Positions 7,619-16,977 of a DNA stretch of 64,000 nucleotides are shown here, piece by piece. The notes beneath the pieces were generated by a model. The model made no database searches. It was not told the DNA's origin and saw nothing but the letters and a program-made list of their open reading frames with translations. The translations under genes and the position numbers were made by a program. The stretch is from PALSA-1006 sp041660815 (GTDB taxonomy: Bacteria; Pseudomonadota; Gammaproteobacteria; Burkholderiales; Gallionellaceae). The stretch lies in NCBI GenBank assembly GCA_041660815.1, contig JBAZVN010000006.1:1-64000 (forward strand), given 5' to 3'. Each line of letters begins with the position of its first letter. Within the stretch, counting starts at the first letter, position 1.

Positions 7619-9889
7619 ATGGACAAGCAATTACGCGAAGCCGCGCTGCACTATCACCGTACATCCCCGTCAGGAAAAATCTCTGTTGAATCAAGCAAGC
7701 CGATGCTTACGCCGGGTGACTTGGCGTTAGCATACACGCCGGGCGTAGCCGCCGCGTGCGAGGAAATTGTGCGCGATCCGGCTCAGGCGCGTAGTTTGAC
7801 CGCTCGCGGTAATCTGGTGGCGGTCATCAGCAACGGAACGGCAGTTCTGGGTTTGGGAAATATTGGCCCGTTGGCGTCCAAGCCGGTAATGGAAGGCAAG
7901 GGCATGTTGTTCAAGAAATTTGCCGGTATCAATGTATTTGATATTGAAATTGACGAGCTCGATCCCGACAAATTAGTCGATATTATCGCGGCGCTGGAGC
8001 CGACTTTTGGCGGCATCAATCTGGAAGATATCAAAGCCCCAGAATGTTTTTATATCGAGCGCAAGTTGCGTGAGCGCATGCATATTCCGGTATTCCACGA
8101 CGATCAGCACGGTACTTCCATTATTGTCGGCGCGGCGCTGTTAAACGGTTTGAAAGTGGTTGGCAAGCCCATCGGGGAAATCAAGCTGGTCGCTTCGGGT
8201 GCGGGCGCGGCAGCATTGGCGTGTCTGGACATGCTGGTGGACTTGGGCGTGAAAATGGAAAACATCATCGTCACCGATATCAAGGGCGTGGTGTACCAGG
8301 GACGAACCGAAGAGATGGACGATAACAAAGCGCGCTATGCTGTGGCAACATCGGCACGCACTTTGAGCGAGGTGATCGGCGGAGCCGATGTGTTTTTGGG
8401 CTTGTCGGCGGGGGACGTATTAAAGCCCGAGATGGTCGTGAAAATGGCCGCGCGCCCTCTGATTTTTGCCCTAGCGAATCCCCACCCGGAGATTTTGCCG
8501 GAGTTGGCCAAAGCCGCGCGCCCGGATGCGATTTTGGCAACAGGGCGTTCCGATTTTCCCAATCAAGTCAATAATGCACTGTGCTTTCCCTACATGTTCC
8601 GTGGTGCGCTGGATGTGGGTGCTACCACGATTAATGAAGAAATGAAGCGTGCCGCAGTGTATGCGATTGCCGCATTGGCTGAAGCCGAGCAGTCGGATGC
8701 GGTGGCTGCAGTGTATGGTCAGGAGAGTTTGAGTTTTGGTGAAAATTATCTGATACCGAAACCGTTCGATCCGCGTCTGATTACCAAGATTGCGCCGGCC
8801 GTGGCACAGGCCGCGATGGATAGCGGTGTGGCAACGCGTCCCATCACCGATATGGCTGCTTACGATGAGCAGTTGTCGCATTTTGTTTACCAATCCAATA
8901 TGCTGATGAAGCCGGTGTTTGACGTCGCAAAACAGCAGCCGAAGCGTCTGGTGTATGCCGAGGGTGAAGATGCCCGCGTGCTGCATGCCGTGCAAACCGT
9001 GGTGGATGAAGGTCTTGCGTATCCAATTTTGGTCGGGCGTCCGGCGGTAGTCGAGCAGCGCATTGCCAAGCTGGGTTTGCGTATCCGGGCAGGTGAGCAT
9101 TTTGAGCTGGTGAATCCGGAAAATGACAGTCGCTATCGTGCCTATTGCGCTGAATATCATCGTCTCATGCAGCGACAGGGCGTGACGCCCGATTCCGCCA
9201 AACGCGAGATGCGTCGCCGCAACACTCTGATTGCCGCGATGCTGGTGCGCATGGATTCGGCTGATGCCATGTTGTGCGGCACCGTTTCGCAACCTTTGAG
9301 CCACTTGCGTTATATCGACGAAGTGATCGGCAGGCGTCCCGGCGCAAACATCTATGCGGCGATGAATATTTTGCTGCTGCCCGGACACACGCTGTTTATT
9401 TGCGATACGCATGTGAATCTTGATCCCACGGCGGAACAAATCGCCGATATGACGTTGCTGGCTGCCGATGAAGTGCGGCGTTTCGGTTTGACGCCCAAAG
9501 TGGCCTTGTTATCCCATTCAAACTTCGGCAGTCATAAAAATGCTTCGGCACGCAAGATGTCCGAGGCGCGCGACTTATTGGAAGCCATGGCGCCGGAGTT
9601 GGAGGTGGAAGGGGAGATGCACGGTGATGCTGCACTTTCAGAAACTTTGCGTACTTCAACTTTTCCGAATTCGCGTTTAAAGGGTGCTGCGAATCTGCTT
9701 ATGATGCCGAATTTGGATGCGGCAAATATCGCGTACAATCTGCTCAAGATTACGGCGGGCGACGGGATTACGATTGGTTCAATTTTATTAGGTGCGAATA
9801 AATCAGTGCATATTCTTACGCCGACCGCTACCGTGCGGCGTATTGTAAATATGAGTGCAATGGCTGTTGTGGGTGTAAAAACTCACTAA
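7619..9889 (+). CDS. maeB: NADP-dependent malic enzyme with C-terminal phosphotransacetylase-like domain
   Basis: A 756-residue MaeB-type malic enzyme that decarboxylates malate to pyruvate with NADP+. Residues 1-420 hold the malic enzyme domains, with the catalytic region YTPGVAAACEEI, the metal-binding FGGINLEDIKAPECF and FHDDQHGTSI, and a Rossmann loop GAGAAALACL. Residues about 430-756 form a phosphotransacetylase-like domain that in known MaeB proteins is regulatory, sensing acetyl-CoA or acetyl phosphate, and not a working Pta. This fits a cell with a phosphoketolase-acetate kinase route (48198-51868). The ribosome site is weak (attgaggatt). Cytoplasmic. Confidence 0.95.
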   Translation: MDKQLREAALHYHRTSPSGKISVESSKPMLTPGDLALAYTPGVAAACEEIVRDPAQARSLTARGNLVAVISNGTAVLGLGNIGPLASKPVMEGKGMLFKKFAGINVFDIEIDELDPDKLVDIIAALEPTFGGINLEDIKAPECFYIERKLRERMHIPVFHDDQHGTSIIVGAALLNGLKVVGKPIGEIKLVASGAGAAALACLDMLVDLGVKMENIIVTDIKGVVYQGRTEEMDDNKARYAVATSARTLSEVIGGADVFLGLSAGDVLKPEMVVKMAARPLIFALANPHPEILPELAKAARPDAILATGRSDFPNQVNNALCFPYMFRGALDVGATTINEEMKRAAVYAIAALAEAEQSDAVAAVYGQESLSFGENYLIPKPFDPRLITKIAPAVAQAAMDSGVATRPITDMAAYDEQLSHFVYQSNMLMKPVFDVAKQQPKRLVYAEGEDARVLHAVQTVVDEGLAYPILVGRPAVVEQRIAKLGLRIRAGEHFELVNPENDSRYRAYCAEYHRLMQRQGVTPDSAKREMRRRNTLIAAMLVRMDSADAMLCGTVSQPLSHLRYIDEVIGRRPGANIYAAMNILLLPGHTLFICDTHVNLDPTAEQIADMTLLAADEVRRFGLTPKVALLSHSNFGSHKNASARKMSEARDLLEAMAPELEVEGEMHGDAALSETLRTSTFPNSRLKGAANLLMMPNLDAANIAYNLLKITAGDGITIGSILLGANKSVHILTPTATVRRIVNMSAMAVVGVKTH

Positions 9890-9953
9890 GCATCCTTTAA
9901 TAATCAATATGTTACATCAAGTATTGCGCCCGATGGTGGGTTTCAATTAGAGA

Positions 9954-10208
9954 ATGGAAATGGAAATGAATAAGCAAGAAATCGAGTTGTTGAGCAGTGA
10001 AATTGAGATGCTGATGAATGAACGGACGCGCTTGTTAAACGTGGCGGGTGCAGCCGCAGTTCTGGTGGCAAATACAAATGCCCACGATTTGCCGCAAGAG
10101 GCAGCCGAAGCAGCCGATTTGCTGTCGCGTTTTGTGAATGATCTTCCCGAAGAAACCCTCAAAGACGCGCTGGATGCAGTTCATGCGCTGATTTCTCCCA
10201 ATATCTAA
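9954..10208 (+). CDS. Small acidic protein of unknown function
   Basis: An 84-residue, probably helical protein with no family I recognise. The N-terminal 30 residues (KQEIELLSSEIEMLMNERTR) look like a short coiled coil, followed by an alanine-rich segment and ETLKDALDAVHALI at the end. No signal peptide or membrane segment. Its coding quality is good, and it sits 21 bp ahead of the patatin gene, suggesting co-transcription. The start may be 9954 or the in-frame ATG at 9966; neither has a clear ribosome site. Confidence 0.65.
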   Translation: MEMEMNKQEIELLSSEIEMLMNERTRLLNVAGAAAVLVANTNAHDLPQEAAEAADLLSRFVNDLPEETLKDALDAVHALISPNI

Positions 10209-10229
10209 ATAGTTTATTTAGTAATAACT

Positions 10230-11402
10230 ATGCAGCCACAAAAAATCGGGCTGATTCTTACCGGCGGCGGATCACGCGCCGCCTACCAAGTGGGTGTGTT
10301 AAAAGCCATCGCAGAGTTTTTGCCGCGCGCCTCACATTCTCCTTTTGCCATTATTTGCGGCACATCCGCTGGCGCGCTCAACGCGGCAACACTGGCAATC
10401 AATGCACGGCACTTTCGCAAAGGGGTGAAATCCCTGTTGAGTGTGTGGAAAAATTTTCACGTCTCGGAAGTGTACCGCTCGGATTTTGTCGGGGTTTTTC
10501 AAAATAGTTTACGTTGGGTGACCGGACTTCTGCTGAGCAGTTTCGGTATCGAAAGGCTGAATCATATTTCCCTGCTGGACAACACTCCGCTGGTGGAATT
10601 ATTGGAGCAGGCATTACCCTGTGAAAAAATTCAGGAGAGTATCGATAACGGTACTTTGCATGCCTTGAGTATCACAGCCTCGGGTTATGGATCGGGGCAT
10701 TCGGTGACGTTTTATCAGGGGGTTGACAGCATTCAGCCTTGGCGCCGGGCGCGACGCATAGGGGTGCCAACGCGCATTGAAATTCAGCATTTGCTGGCCT
10801 CCGCAGCAATTCCCTTTATTTTTCCCGCAGTCCATATTCACCGCGAGCATTTCGGGGATGGCTCAATGCGCCAACTTGCCCCGATTAGTTCCGCTTTACA
10901 TTTGGGTGCGGATCGCGTGCTGGTGGTGGGCATGGGGCACGGCAGCGGGGGGGTGGATGAGCCGCAACGCGGCAGAATTGACGAGTATCCTTCTATCGCA
11001 CATATTGCCGGACATGCACTGGATAGTATATTTCTGGATAGCATGGAAGTGGATCTGGAGCGGTTGCAGCGCATCAACCGTACGGTTAGTCTGATTCCCG
11101 AAGCCTTGCGCGGCGGAATAAATTTGCGGCATGTCGATGTGCTGGTCATTTCTCCCAGTCAGCCCTTGGAAAAAATAGCTGAACATCACATCAAAAATTT
11201 GCCCTGGACAATTCGCTTGCTGTTGCGTGCGGTGGGTGTTTCACGTCGGCGCGGTGCGAACTTGGTCAGTTACCTATTATTTGATAAAACTTATTGTCGC
11301 GCACTCATTGATTTGGGCTATGCCGATGCGGTTAAGCGCAAGGCGGAAATCATCGCTTTTCTAGACCAGCATCCGGCAGCCAATAGTGAATTGGCGCAGT
11401 GA
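10230..11402 (+). CDS. Patatin-like phospholipase family protein
   Basis: A 390-residue protein of the bacterial patatin family, serine lipid acyl hydrolases with a Ser-Asp dyad. The N terminus has the oxyanion-hole loop LTGGGSRAAYQVGVL, and the nucleophile elbow is GTSAGA (G-x-S-x-G). The expected catalytic Asp appears in FGDGSMRQLAPI, where the more common DGG is DGS. The C-terminal third (after about 290) is a less conserved extension ending in a charged helix. No signal peptide, so probably cytoplasmic or inner-face membrane-associated. The lipid substrate is unknown. Confidence 0.9.
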   Translation: MQPQKIGLILTGGGSRAAYQVGVLKAIAEFLPRASHSPFAIICGTSAGALNAATLAINARHFRKGVKSLLSVWKNFHVSEVYRSDFVGVFQNSLRWVTGLLLSSFGIERLNHISLLDNTPLVELLEQALPCEKIQESIDNGTLHALSITASGYGSGHSVTFYQGVDSIQPWRRARRIGVPTRIEIQHLLASAAIPFIFPAVHIHREHFGDGSMRQLAPISSALHLGADRVLVVGMGHGSGGVDEPQRGRIDEYPSIAHIAGHALDSIFLDSMEVDLERLQRINRTVSLIPEALRGGINLRHVDVLVISPSQPLEKIAEHHIKNLPWTIRLLLRAVGVSRRRGANLVSYLLFDKTYCRALIDLGYADAVKRKAEIIAFLDQHPAANSELAQ

Positions 11403-11472
11403 TGATAGATATTAAAATCCCCCTGTGGCGCTTTTACAGGGTATTCCCGCACGCGTGAAAATTTTGACTGAC

Positions 11473-12453
11473 ATGATGCAGCCCAAGCCGCTTACCTTTA
11501 CACTGCTCAAAAAAATAAGCGATGCTGAATTTCATTCGGGTGAAATATTAGCGCGTCAGTTGGGTGTTTCGCGTAGCAGTGTGAGTAATGCCCTGCGTGG
11601 CATTGAACAACTCGGCTTAACTTTAAACAGTGTACGGGGACGTGGCTATCAGCTGATGAATCCCCCCCAATGGCTGGATGCGCAGCGGATAACAGCGTGT
11701 TTGCCAGAGCAACATCATCTTAAGATCGAGATTTTGGAAAGTACGCCTTCTAGCAATACGCTGCTGCTGCAGCGCGCAACTGCGGGCGCTTCAAGCGGTA
11801 GTGTGTTGGCGGTGGAATGGCAGGCCGCCGGCCGCGGTCGTTTCGGGCGGGTTTGGCATGCGGCCTTGGGAAACTCGCTGACTTTTTCAGTGTTGTGGCG
11901 TTTTCAATTTGGTCTGTCCGGGTTGTCGGGTTTAAGTCTGGTGGCAGGCATGGCACTGGTGCGCGTCCTGCGAAAATTGGGCGCAACGGATGTGGGATTA
12001 AAATGGCCGAATGATGTGGTAACGAGTCAGGGGAAGTTGGCGGGAATTTTAATCGAGGCGCAGGGTGATATGTTAGGCCCCAGTGCTGTGGTGATTGGCA
12101 TGGGGCTAAATTTGCGCCTGCCGCTGTCGTTGATGCGGCAAATTGATCAGCCTGTGAGCGATTTGACGCATGTACTATCCCGTGTGCCGGAACGCAATCA
12201 ACTGTTTGCGCTGTTATTGCAGGAGTTGGCCGGATTATTAATGCAGTTCGGCAAACATGGTTTTGCTCCGTTGCGTGACGAATGGGAAAGCCTGCATCAG
12301 TATCAAAATTGTCCGGTAAAAATATTGCGTCCGGATGGTGTGCAAGTGACCGGAATTGCGCGCGGAGTGACTGACGGGGGCGCGCTGCGCATTGAAACGC
12401 AACAGGGGATTGAAGAATTCAATGCGGGCGAAATAAGTTTGCGGGAGGCATAA
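11473..12453 (+). CDS. birA: Biotin--[acetyl-CoA-carboxylase] ligase / biotin operon repressor
   Basis: A 326-residue bifunctional BirA. Residues 1-65 form a winged helix-turn-helix (ISDAEFHSGEILARQLGVSR, then SVSNALRGIEQLG) expected to bind a biotin operator. The central catalytic domain has the biotinyl-AMP loop GRGRFGRVWHA and KWPNDVV, and the C-terminal SH3-like domain follows. It activates biotin with ATP and transfers it to the carboxylase carrier. I chose ATG 11473 over GTG 11425 because the family begins close to MMQPKPLTF; ATG 11476 is also possible. The stop overlaps the coaX start by one base, indicating coupled translation. Confidence 0.93.
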   Translation: MMQPKPLTFTLLKKISDAEFHSGEILARQLGVSRSSVSNALRGIEQLGLTLNSVRGRGYQLMNPPQWLDAQRITACLPEQHHLKIEILESTPSSNTLLLQRATAGASSGSVLAVEWQAAGRGRFGRVWHAALGNSLTFSVLWRFQFGLSGLSGLSLVAGMALVRVLRKLGATDVGLKWPNDVVTSQGKLAGILIEAQGDMLGPSAVVIGMGLNLRLPLSLMRQIDQPVSDLTHVLSRVPERNQLFALLLQELAGLLMQFGKHGFAPLRDEWESLHQYQNCPVKILRPDGVQVTGIARGVTDGGALRIETQQGIEEFNAGEISLREA

Positions 12454-13172
12454 TGCTGCTGATTGATATTGGTAATACCCGTATCAAATGGGCGCGCATT
12501 CGGGCGGGCGTGTGGACGCAGCAGGGCGTGGTGCAGCATGCGCAATGGGATGAACTTACGCTACATTTTTCCCGCTTATCCGCACCCGCGCGCATCATTG
12601 TTTCCAATGTATGCGGCGCGGAGATGGAGCAACGTTTGCGCAGTCTCTGCGCCAGGTGGCCGGCTGATATTGAGTTGATTGTGGCGCAAGTTGAACAATG
12701 TGGCGTGAGAAATTTTTATAGTGTCCCGGAGCGCTTGGGGAGCGACCGTTGGGCTGCATTAATTGGCGCTTGGCATCTTGTGCGCCGGGGATGTCTGGTG
12801 ATTAATTGCGGTACGGCAACCACGGTTGATACGCTTTCCGACGCGGGAGAATTTTTGGGCGGATTAATTTTGCCGGGCATCACCCTGATGCAGCAAAGTT
12901 TGCTGAACAATACCACACAGTTGGCCGATGTTGCAGGGACTTTGCAAGACTTTCCGCGCAATACCGGAGATGCAATATATAGCGGGGTAGTGCGTGCCAC
13001 GATCGGTGCAATTCAATATCAGTACGCGCTGCTAGGGTCAGAGGAAAAAGCGATATGCGTGATAAGCGGCGGGGCGGCTGAGCATATTCAGGCGCCGCTT
13101 GGGCTGCCATTACAGCGGGTGGAGGATCTGGTGCTGCAGGGTTTACAAATTATTGGAGAGGCAAGCGCATGA
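12453..13172 (+). CDS. coaX: Type III pantothenate kinase
   Basis: A 239-residue CoaX, which phosphorylates pantothenate in the first step of coenzyme A synthesis. It belongs to the ASKHA fold: the phosphate-1 motif is LLIDIGNTRIKWA at the N terminus. GSDRWAALIGA, NCGTATTVDTL and GGLILPGITLM are hallmark segments of the type III family. The start overlaps the birA stop and its end overlaps the SPOR gene, forming the birA-coaX-SPOR operon common in betaproteobacteria. Confidence 0.94.
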   Translation: MLLIDIGNTRIKWARIRAGVWTQQGVVQHAQWDELTLHFSRLSAPARIIVSNVCGAEMEQRLRSLCARWPADIELIVAQVEQCGVRNFYSVPERLGSDRWAALIGAWHLVRRGCLVINCGTATTVDTLSDAGEFLGGLILPGITLMQQSLLNNTTQLADVAGTLQDFPRNTGDAIYSGVVRATIGAIQYQYALLGSEEKAICVISGGAAEHIQAPLGLPLQRVEDLVLQGLQIIGEASA

Positions 13173-13876
13173 TGAAGTGGATAGTGGGTTTACTGGTGCT
13201 GGTGAATATTATATTTTTTTCTATTATGCAGTGGGGGGGGGCGCTACTGGTGGATAGTAGTAATCCGCCGGTGCAGGCGCAACTCCATGCCGACAAAATT
13301 AAGCTAATTGATTTGCATGCGGTTTCTGCTGCGGAGCCGGTGTCGGCAATGCCTGTGGCAAGTTCCGAGGTTGCCATGGTATCTCTGCTCGCCAGCACCG
13401 TGCTGCATGAGAAATTATCCTGCGTGGATTGGGGGGACTTTTCCGCCGTGGATGTCTTGCGCGCGGAAAAAGCCTTGGCGGCATTAAAGTTGGGCGATAA
13501 AGTCAAGCAGCGCATGGTTGAATATCCCAGCGGATTCTGGATCTATATTCCTCCCTTGAAATCCCGGGCCGAGGTGGATAAAAAAATAGCCCAACTTAAG
13601 GTACGCGGGGTACAGGATTATTTTGTTATTCAGGAGGCGGGCGTTTGGCAGCATGCAATTTCTCTCGGGGTGTTCAAGTCGGAAGATTTGGCAAAAAAAT
13701 ATTTGGCAAAATTACAAACACAGGGTGTTAGATCGGCGCTGTTGGGTGAGCGTGCCAGTAAATTAAAATACACTGCGTTGCACATAAACGATCTGGAACC
13801 CGCGCGTTATGCCGAGATCCTTGCGCTACAAAAAGAATATCCCGACACTGAAATAAAGAATGTTGCGTGTCATTAG
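13169..13876 (+). CDS. SPOR-domain protein, membrane-anchored
   Basis: A 235-residue protein with an N-terminal membrane anchor (WIVGLLVLVNIIFFSIMQWG), a low-complexity linker and a C-terminal SPOR-like region (about 125-195) including FWIYIPPLKSRAEVDKKIAQ and the SLGVFKSEDLAKKYLAKLQ repeat. SPOR domains bind denuded peptidoglycan and often sit at division sites. The operon position after coaX is conserved in related bacteria, though its function there is not known to me. The start overlaps the coaX stop; a second ATG at 13172 is possible. Confidence 0.8.
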   Translation: MMKWIVGLLVLVNIIFFSIMQWGGALLVDSSNPPVQAQLHADKIKLIDLHAVSAAEPVSAMPVASSEVAMVSLLASTVLHEKLSCVDWGDFSAVDVLRAEKALAALKLGDKVKQRMVEYPSGFWIYIPPLKSRAEVDKKIAQLKVRGVQDYFVIQEAGVWQHAISLGVFKSEDLAKKYLAKLQTQGVRSALLGERASKLKYTALHINDLEPARYAEILALQKEYPDTEIKNVACH

Positions 13877-13944
13877 TCGTGTGCTGTTTTGTGCTCCGCT
13901 TGCGGGAAAGCGCGACAAGTTATCAAGGCAGGGGAGTGATCAGT

Positions 13945-13950
13945 TATAAT
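13945..13950 (+). promoter_or_regulatory. Candidate -10 box of a small transcript
   Basis: TATAAT in the context cagttataatcgcc begins 68 bp after the SPOR gene stop. A weak -35 (TTATCA at 13920-13925, 19-bp spacing) can be drawn. A transcript would begin near 13957 and meet the terminator at 14047. Confidence 0.35.
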
Positions 13951-13956
13951 CGCCAG

Positions 13957-14047
13957 CCGGCTAAACCGGATTGAATTATCCCGGTCTGCGTCGGGCAAGT
14001 TTGATCCGCTAAATTCATCTTGGGGTGAACGAGAGTTCGCCTTTTTT
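13957..14047 (+). ncRNA. Candidate small RNA of about 90 nt
   Basis: Between the SPOR gene and ppiD lies a promoter-like box, a structured stretch and an intrinsic terminator, with no credible reading frame. A hairpin pairs ACCGGAT (13965-13971) with ATCCCGGT (13978-13985) around the loop TGAATT with one bulged C. The 3' end is the terminator at 14024-14047. I do not recognise it as 4.5S, 6S, tmRNA or a known riboswitch. It could also be the attenuated leader of ppiD, which starts 52 bp after the terminator. The start coordinate is inferred from the -10 box. Confidence 0.3.
14024..14047 (+). terminator. Intrinsic terminator before ppiD
   Basis: GGTGAAC, loop GAGA, GTTCGCC then six T residues: a 7-bp stem with one G-T pair and a stable tetraloop. 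It ends either the birA-coaX-SPOR transcript or the candidate small RNA. Confidence 0.8.
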
Positions 14048-14098
14048 ATGTTTATAATCAATAGATTATAGATGTTCTTTTTAATTGGGTAGGTTGCT

Positions 14099-15988
14099 AT
14101 GTTTGATTTTGTGCAAGAGAAAAAACGGTTAGTACAATTTGTGTTGGCTTTGATCATTTTGCCCTTTGCTTTTTGGGGGGTTGATTCCTATCAGAAATCA
14201 GGCGACGGTGAATCATTGGCGAGCGTCAATGGAACAAAAATTCATCCTCAGGAATTTGATAATGCTTTGCGTCAACAGCAGCAGAGAATGCAGGAAATGG
14301 CCGGCTCGGCATTTGATCGAAGCATGGTGGAAAGTCCCGAATTTAAAAACACAGTTTTGCAAGGTCTGGTTTCACAGCGTCTTCTCGAATTCGAAGCTGC
14401 CAAGGTTGGTTTGAGCGTTACCGATGAAGAGTTGGCCGGTATTATCAGCGGTATCGAAGCGTTTTCAACCGATGGAAAATTCGATAAGCGTCAATATGAA
14501 AAAATGTTGAGCGCACAAAATATGTCGGCGCCCATGTTCGAGTCGAAAGTGCGTCAAGAATTAAGCTCGCGTCAATTAACCAATGCCTACACTCAAAATG
14601 GTTATGCTTCGAGCCAGGTTGCGGATAATTTAATTCGCCTGAATGAACAGCAGCGTGTGGTGGGCTTGGCAAAACTGGAAGTGAATGCGTTTTTGAGTCA
14701 GGTTAAAGTGACGGATGCGGCCATCAGTGATTATTATCAAAAAAATCAAAGTGAATTTAAAACGACTGAGCGCGCCCGTGTTGAATATGTGCTGCTGTCA
14801 GCCGATGCGATGCAATCGCAAGTTCAGGTTAAGTCTGATGAAGTTAAGCAATATTACGATGAGCATCAGTCCGAATTCGCTACCCAGGAACAGCGTCAAG
14901 CCGCGCATATTTTGATCTCGGTGGCCACTCAAGCCTCAGACAGTGACGAACAAGCGGCAAAAAGCAAGGCAGAAGAAGTTCTCAAAAAAGTTAAACAAAC
15001 TCCCGCAAACTTTGCGGCTTTGGCCAAACAATTTTCCCAAGATCCGGGCTCTGCTGCAAATGGGGGTGACTTGGGCATGTTCGGTCGCGGCATGATGGTT
15101 AAACCGTTCGAAGAAGCGGTGTTTAATCTTAAAGTTGGCGAAATCAGCGGCCTGGTGCAATCTGATTTTGGTTTCCATATCATCCGCTTAAGCGCAATCA
15201 AATCACCCAAAGTGCAGGCTTATGCAGAAGTTGCCGGTTTAATTGAGCAACGCTTGAAAGCCCAGAAATCCAGCGACCTGTTCGCCGAATTGGCCGAGAA
15301 ATTTAGCAATGCCGCTTACGAACAAAGTGACAGTTTGAAGCCGGCAGCCGAGCTGATCAAAGCTTCTGTTCAGCAAGGTGTCTGGTTAAGCAAAGGCCAG
15401 GCCGCAGCAGGATTGTGGACTGACAAAGTGTTGCAAGCAGTATTTTCTGAAGATGCAATAAAAAATAAGCGCAATACGGCGGCTGTCGAAGTTGCCCCGA
15501 ATACTTTACTGGCGGCTAGGATAGTGGAATATCAGCCTGCCAATGTGCGTCCTTTGGCTGAGGTATCCTCCGCTATTCAGGCAAAATTACAGCGTCAGCA
15601 AGCGCTGGAGTTGGTCGCCAAACAGGGAAAAGAGTTGTTAACCCGTTTGCAAAACGGTGAACGTGTGAATGTTGCCTGGCAGCCCGTGCAATCTATAAGT
15701 CGTGCGCAACGTGCTGTGGTGGATATTGAATTGGCCAAGCTGATATTCCAGGCCAATACCGCTAAATTGCCCGCGTATGTGGGGGTGCAAACCGCGCAAA
15801 ACGGCTTTGCTTTGGCGCGTATTGATGCAGTCAAAGAAACAACTGCAATCGATGCAGACAAGCTTAACCGTTATATGCAGCAAATTCGCCAAATCACGGG
15901 TGAAGAACTTTTGCAGGCATTTTTGGCCGATGCGAAGGAAAATGCAAGTATCAGCGTTAAAGCCTTCGTTGGCGAAGATAAACGTTAA
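14099..15988 (+). CDS. ppiD: SurA/PpiD-type periplasmic peptidyl-prolyl isomerase
   Basis: A 629-residue membrane-anchored folding factor. One N-terminal transmembrane helix (VQFVLALIILPFAFWGVDSY) precedes a SurA_N-like chaperone domain (about 40-200) and a parvulin rotamase domain (about 265-360) with AAHILISV, LAKQFSQDPGSAANGGDLGM and VQSDFGFHIIRL. A long C-terminal domain follows. PpiD assists outer-membrane and periplasmic protein folding near the Sec translocon. The ATG at 14099 gives the family MFDFVQ start. It appears monocistronic, with terminators before it (14047) and after it (16073). Confidence 0.93.
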   Translation: MFDFVQEKKRLVQFVLALIILPFAFWGVDSYQKSGDGESLASVNGTKIHPQEFDNALRQQQQRMQEMAGSAFDRSMVESPEFKNTVLQGLVSQRLLEFEAAKVGLSVTDEELAGIISGIEAFSTDGKFDKRQYEKMLSAQNMSAPMFESKVRQELSSRQLTNAYTQNGYASSQVADNLIRLNEQQRVVGLAKLEVNAFLSQVKVTDAAISDYYQKNQSEFKTTERARVEYVLLSADAMQSQVQVKSDEVKQYYDEHQSEFATQEQRQAAHILISVATQASDSDEQAAKSKAEEVLKKVKQTPANFAALAKQFSQDPGSAANGGDLGMFGRGMMVKPFEEAVFNLKVGEISGLVQSDFGFHIIRLSAIKSPKVQAYAEVAGLIEQRLKAQKSSDLFAELAEKFSNAAYEQSDSLKPAAELIKASVQQGVWLSKGQAAAGLWTDKVLQAVFSEDAIKNKRNTAAVEVAPNTLLAARIVEYQPANVRPLAEVSSAIQAKLQRQQALELVAKQGKELLTRLQNGERVNVAWQPVQSISRAQRAVVDIELAKLIFQANTAKLPAYVGVQTAQNGFALARIDAVKETTAIDADKLNRYMQQIRQITGEELLQAFLADAKENASISVKAFVGEDKR

Positions 15989-16044
15989 GTTTGGTCAAGG
16001 GGGGGGTATCGAGCTCCCGCTTTAATCTGGAAATTCAAGCAATA

Positions 16045-16073
16045 AAAAACGCCGCTGATAAAGCGGCGTTTTT
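16045..16073. terminator. Bidirectional intrinsic terminator between ppiD and fabI
   Basis: AACGCCGCT, loop GATAA, AGCGGCGTT, with A residues before and T residues after. The 9-bp perfect stem with flanking A and T runs can act for ppiD on the plus strand and fabI on the minus strand. Confidence 0.9.
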
Positions 16074-16143
16074 GCTTAATGAAGAATACTAATTTAGATT
16101 TAGTGGTTTTTTATGATTTAAATATCACTTAATAATCAATACC

Positions 16144-16932
16144 TTACTGTGCATCTGTGGTTCCAAGTGCGGTGGTATTGAAGCCGCCGTCCACATAGGT
16201 GATTTCACCGGTAATACCGCTAGCCAAATCGCTGCATAAGAATGCTGCGGCATTGCCGACTTCTTCAACGGTGACGTTGCGTTTTAGCGGCGCATGCTTG
16301 GAATTGTAGGACAGCAACTTGGAGAAATCGCCGATACCCGCGGCAGCCAAGGTCTTGATCGGTCCGGCTGAGATGCCGTTGGCGCGAATGCCGCGCGGGC
16401 CCAGTTGCATGGCCAGATAGCGCACGCTGGCTTCGAGGCTGGCTTTGGCCATGCCCATTACGTTGTAATGCGGCATGGTGCGAATTGCCCCCAAATAGCT
16501 CATGGTGAGCAGCGCTGAATTGTCGTTCAAATACGGTAGCGCGGCTTTGGCCATGGCCGGGAAGCTGTAAGCACTGATGTCGTGGGCGATGCGGAATGAC
16601 TCGCGGTTAAAACCGTCCAGAAATTCCCCATCCAAAGCTTCACCCGGGGCAAAGGCGATGGCGTGCACGAAACCGTCAAATTTATCCCAACTTTTGCCGA
16701 GATTAACAAACAGATTGTCGATATCGGCATCTTTGCCGACATCGCATTCAAAAATTAATTCGCTGTTGAATTCTTTGGCCAAATTTAACACCCGGTCACG
16801 CACACGTTCGCCCTGATAAGTGAAAGCCAGTTCGGCACCTTCGCGGTGCATTGCCACAGCCACGCCATAGGCAATGGAGCGGGTGCTAATCATGCCGGTC
16901 ACTAAAATACGCTTATTTGTTAAAAATCCCAT
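16144..16932 (-). CDS. fabI: Enoyl-[acyl-carrier-protein] reductase (NADH)
   Basis: A 262-residue FabI of the short-chain dehydrogenase family. It reduces trans-2-enoyl-ACP in the last step of each fatty acid elongation cycle. The N terminus MGFLTNKRILVTGMISTRSI holds the variant cofactor loop, and the catalytic Tyr-x6-Lys appears as YNVMGMAK with the upstream MSYLGAIRTMPH. IRANGISAGPIKTLAA is a FabI hallmark. The start is set at 16932 (cgagggatatc ahead of ATG); the longer frame adds 20 unrelated residues. It is the likely triclosan-type target. Confidence 0.95.
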   Translation of the reverse strand: MGFLTNKRILVTGMISTRSIAYGVAVAMHREGAELAFTYQGERVRDRVLNLAKEFNSELIFECDVGKDADIDNLFVNLGKSWDKFDGFVHAIAFAPGEALDGEFLDGFNRESFRIAHDISAYSFPAMAKAALPYLNDNSALLTMSYLGAIRTMPHYNVMGMAKASLEASVRYLAMQLGPRGIRANGISAGPIKTLAAAGIGDFSKLLSYNSKHAPLKRNVTVEEVGNAAAFLCSDLASGITGEITYVDGGFNTTALGTTDAQ

Positions 16933-16977
16933 GATATCCCTCGGTTCAAATTGGTTGCGAACAACTAAAGCGGCGCG

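Noticed and set aside
8471..9439. Long minus-strand frame (322 codons) inside maeB
   Set aside because: It is a shadow of the strong maeB frame; the translation is His/Cys/Thr-rich with no family features.
8500..9889. Working phosphotransacetylase in the MaeB C terminus
   Set aside because: In characterised MaeB enzymes this domain is regulatory, and nothing here argues otherwise.
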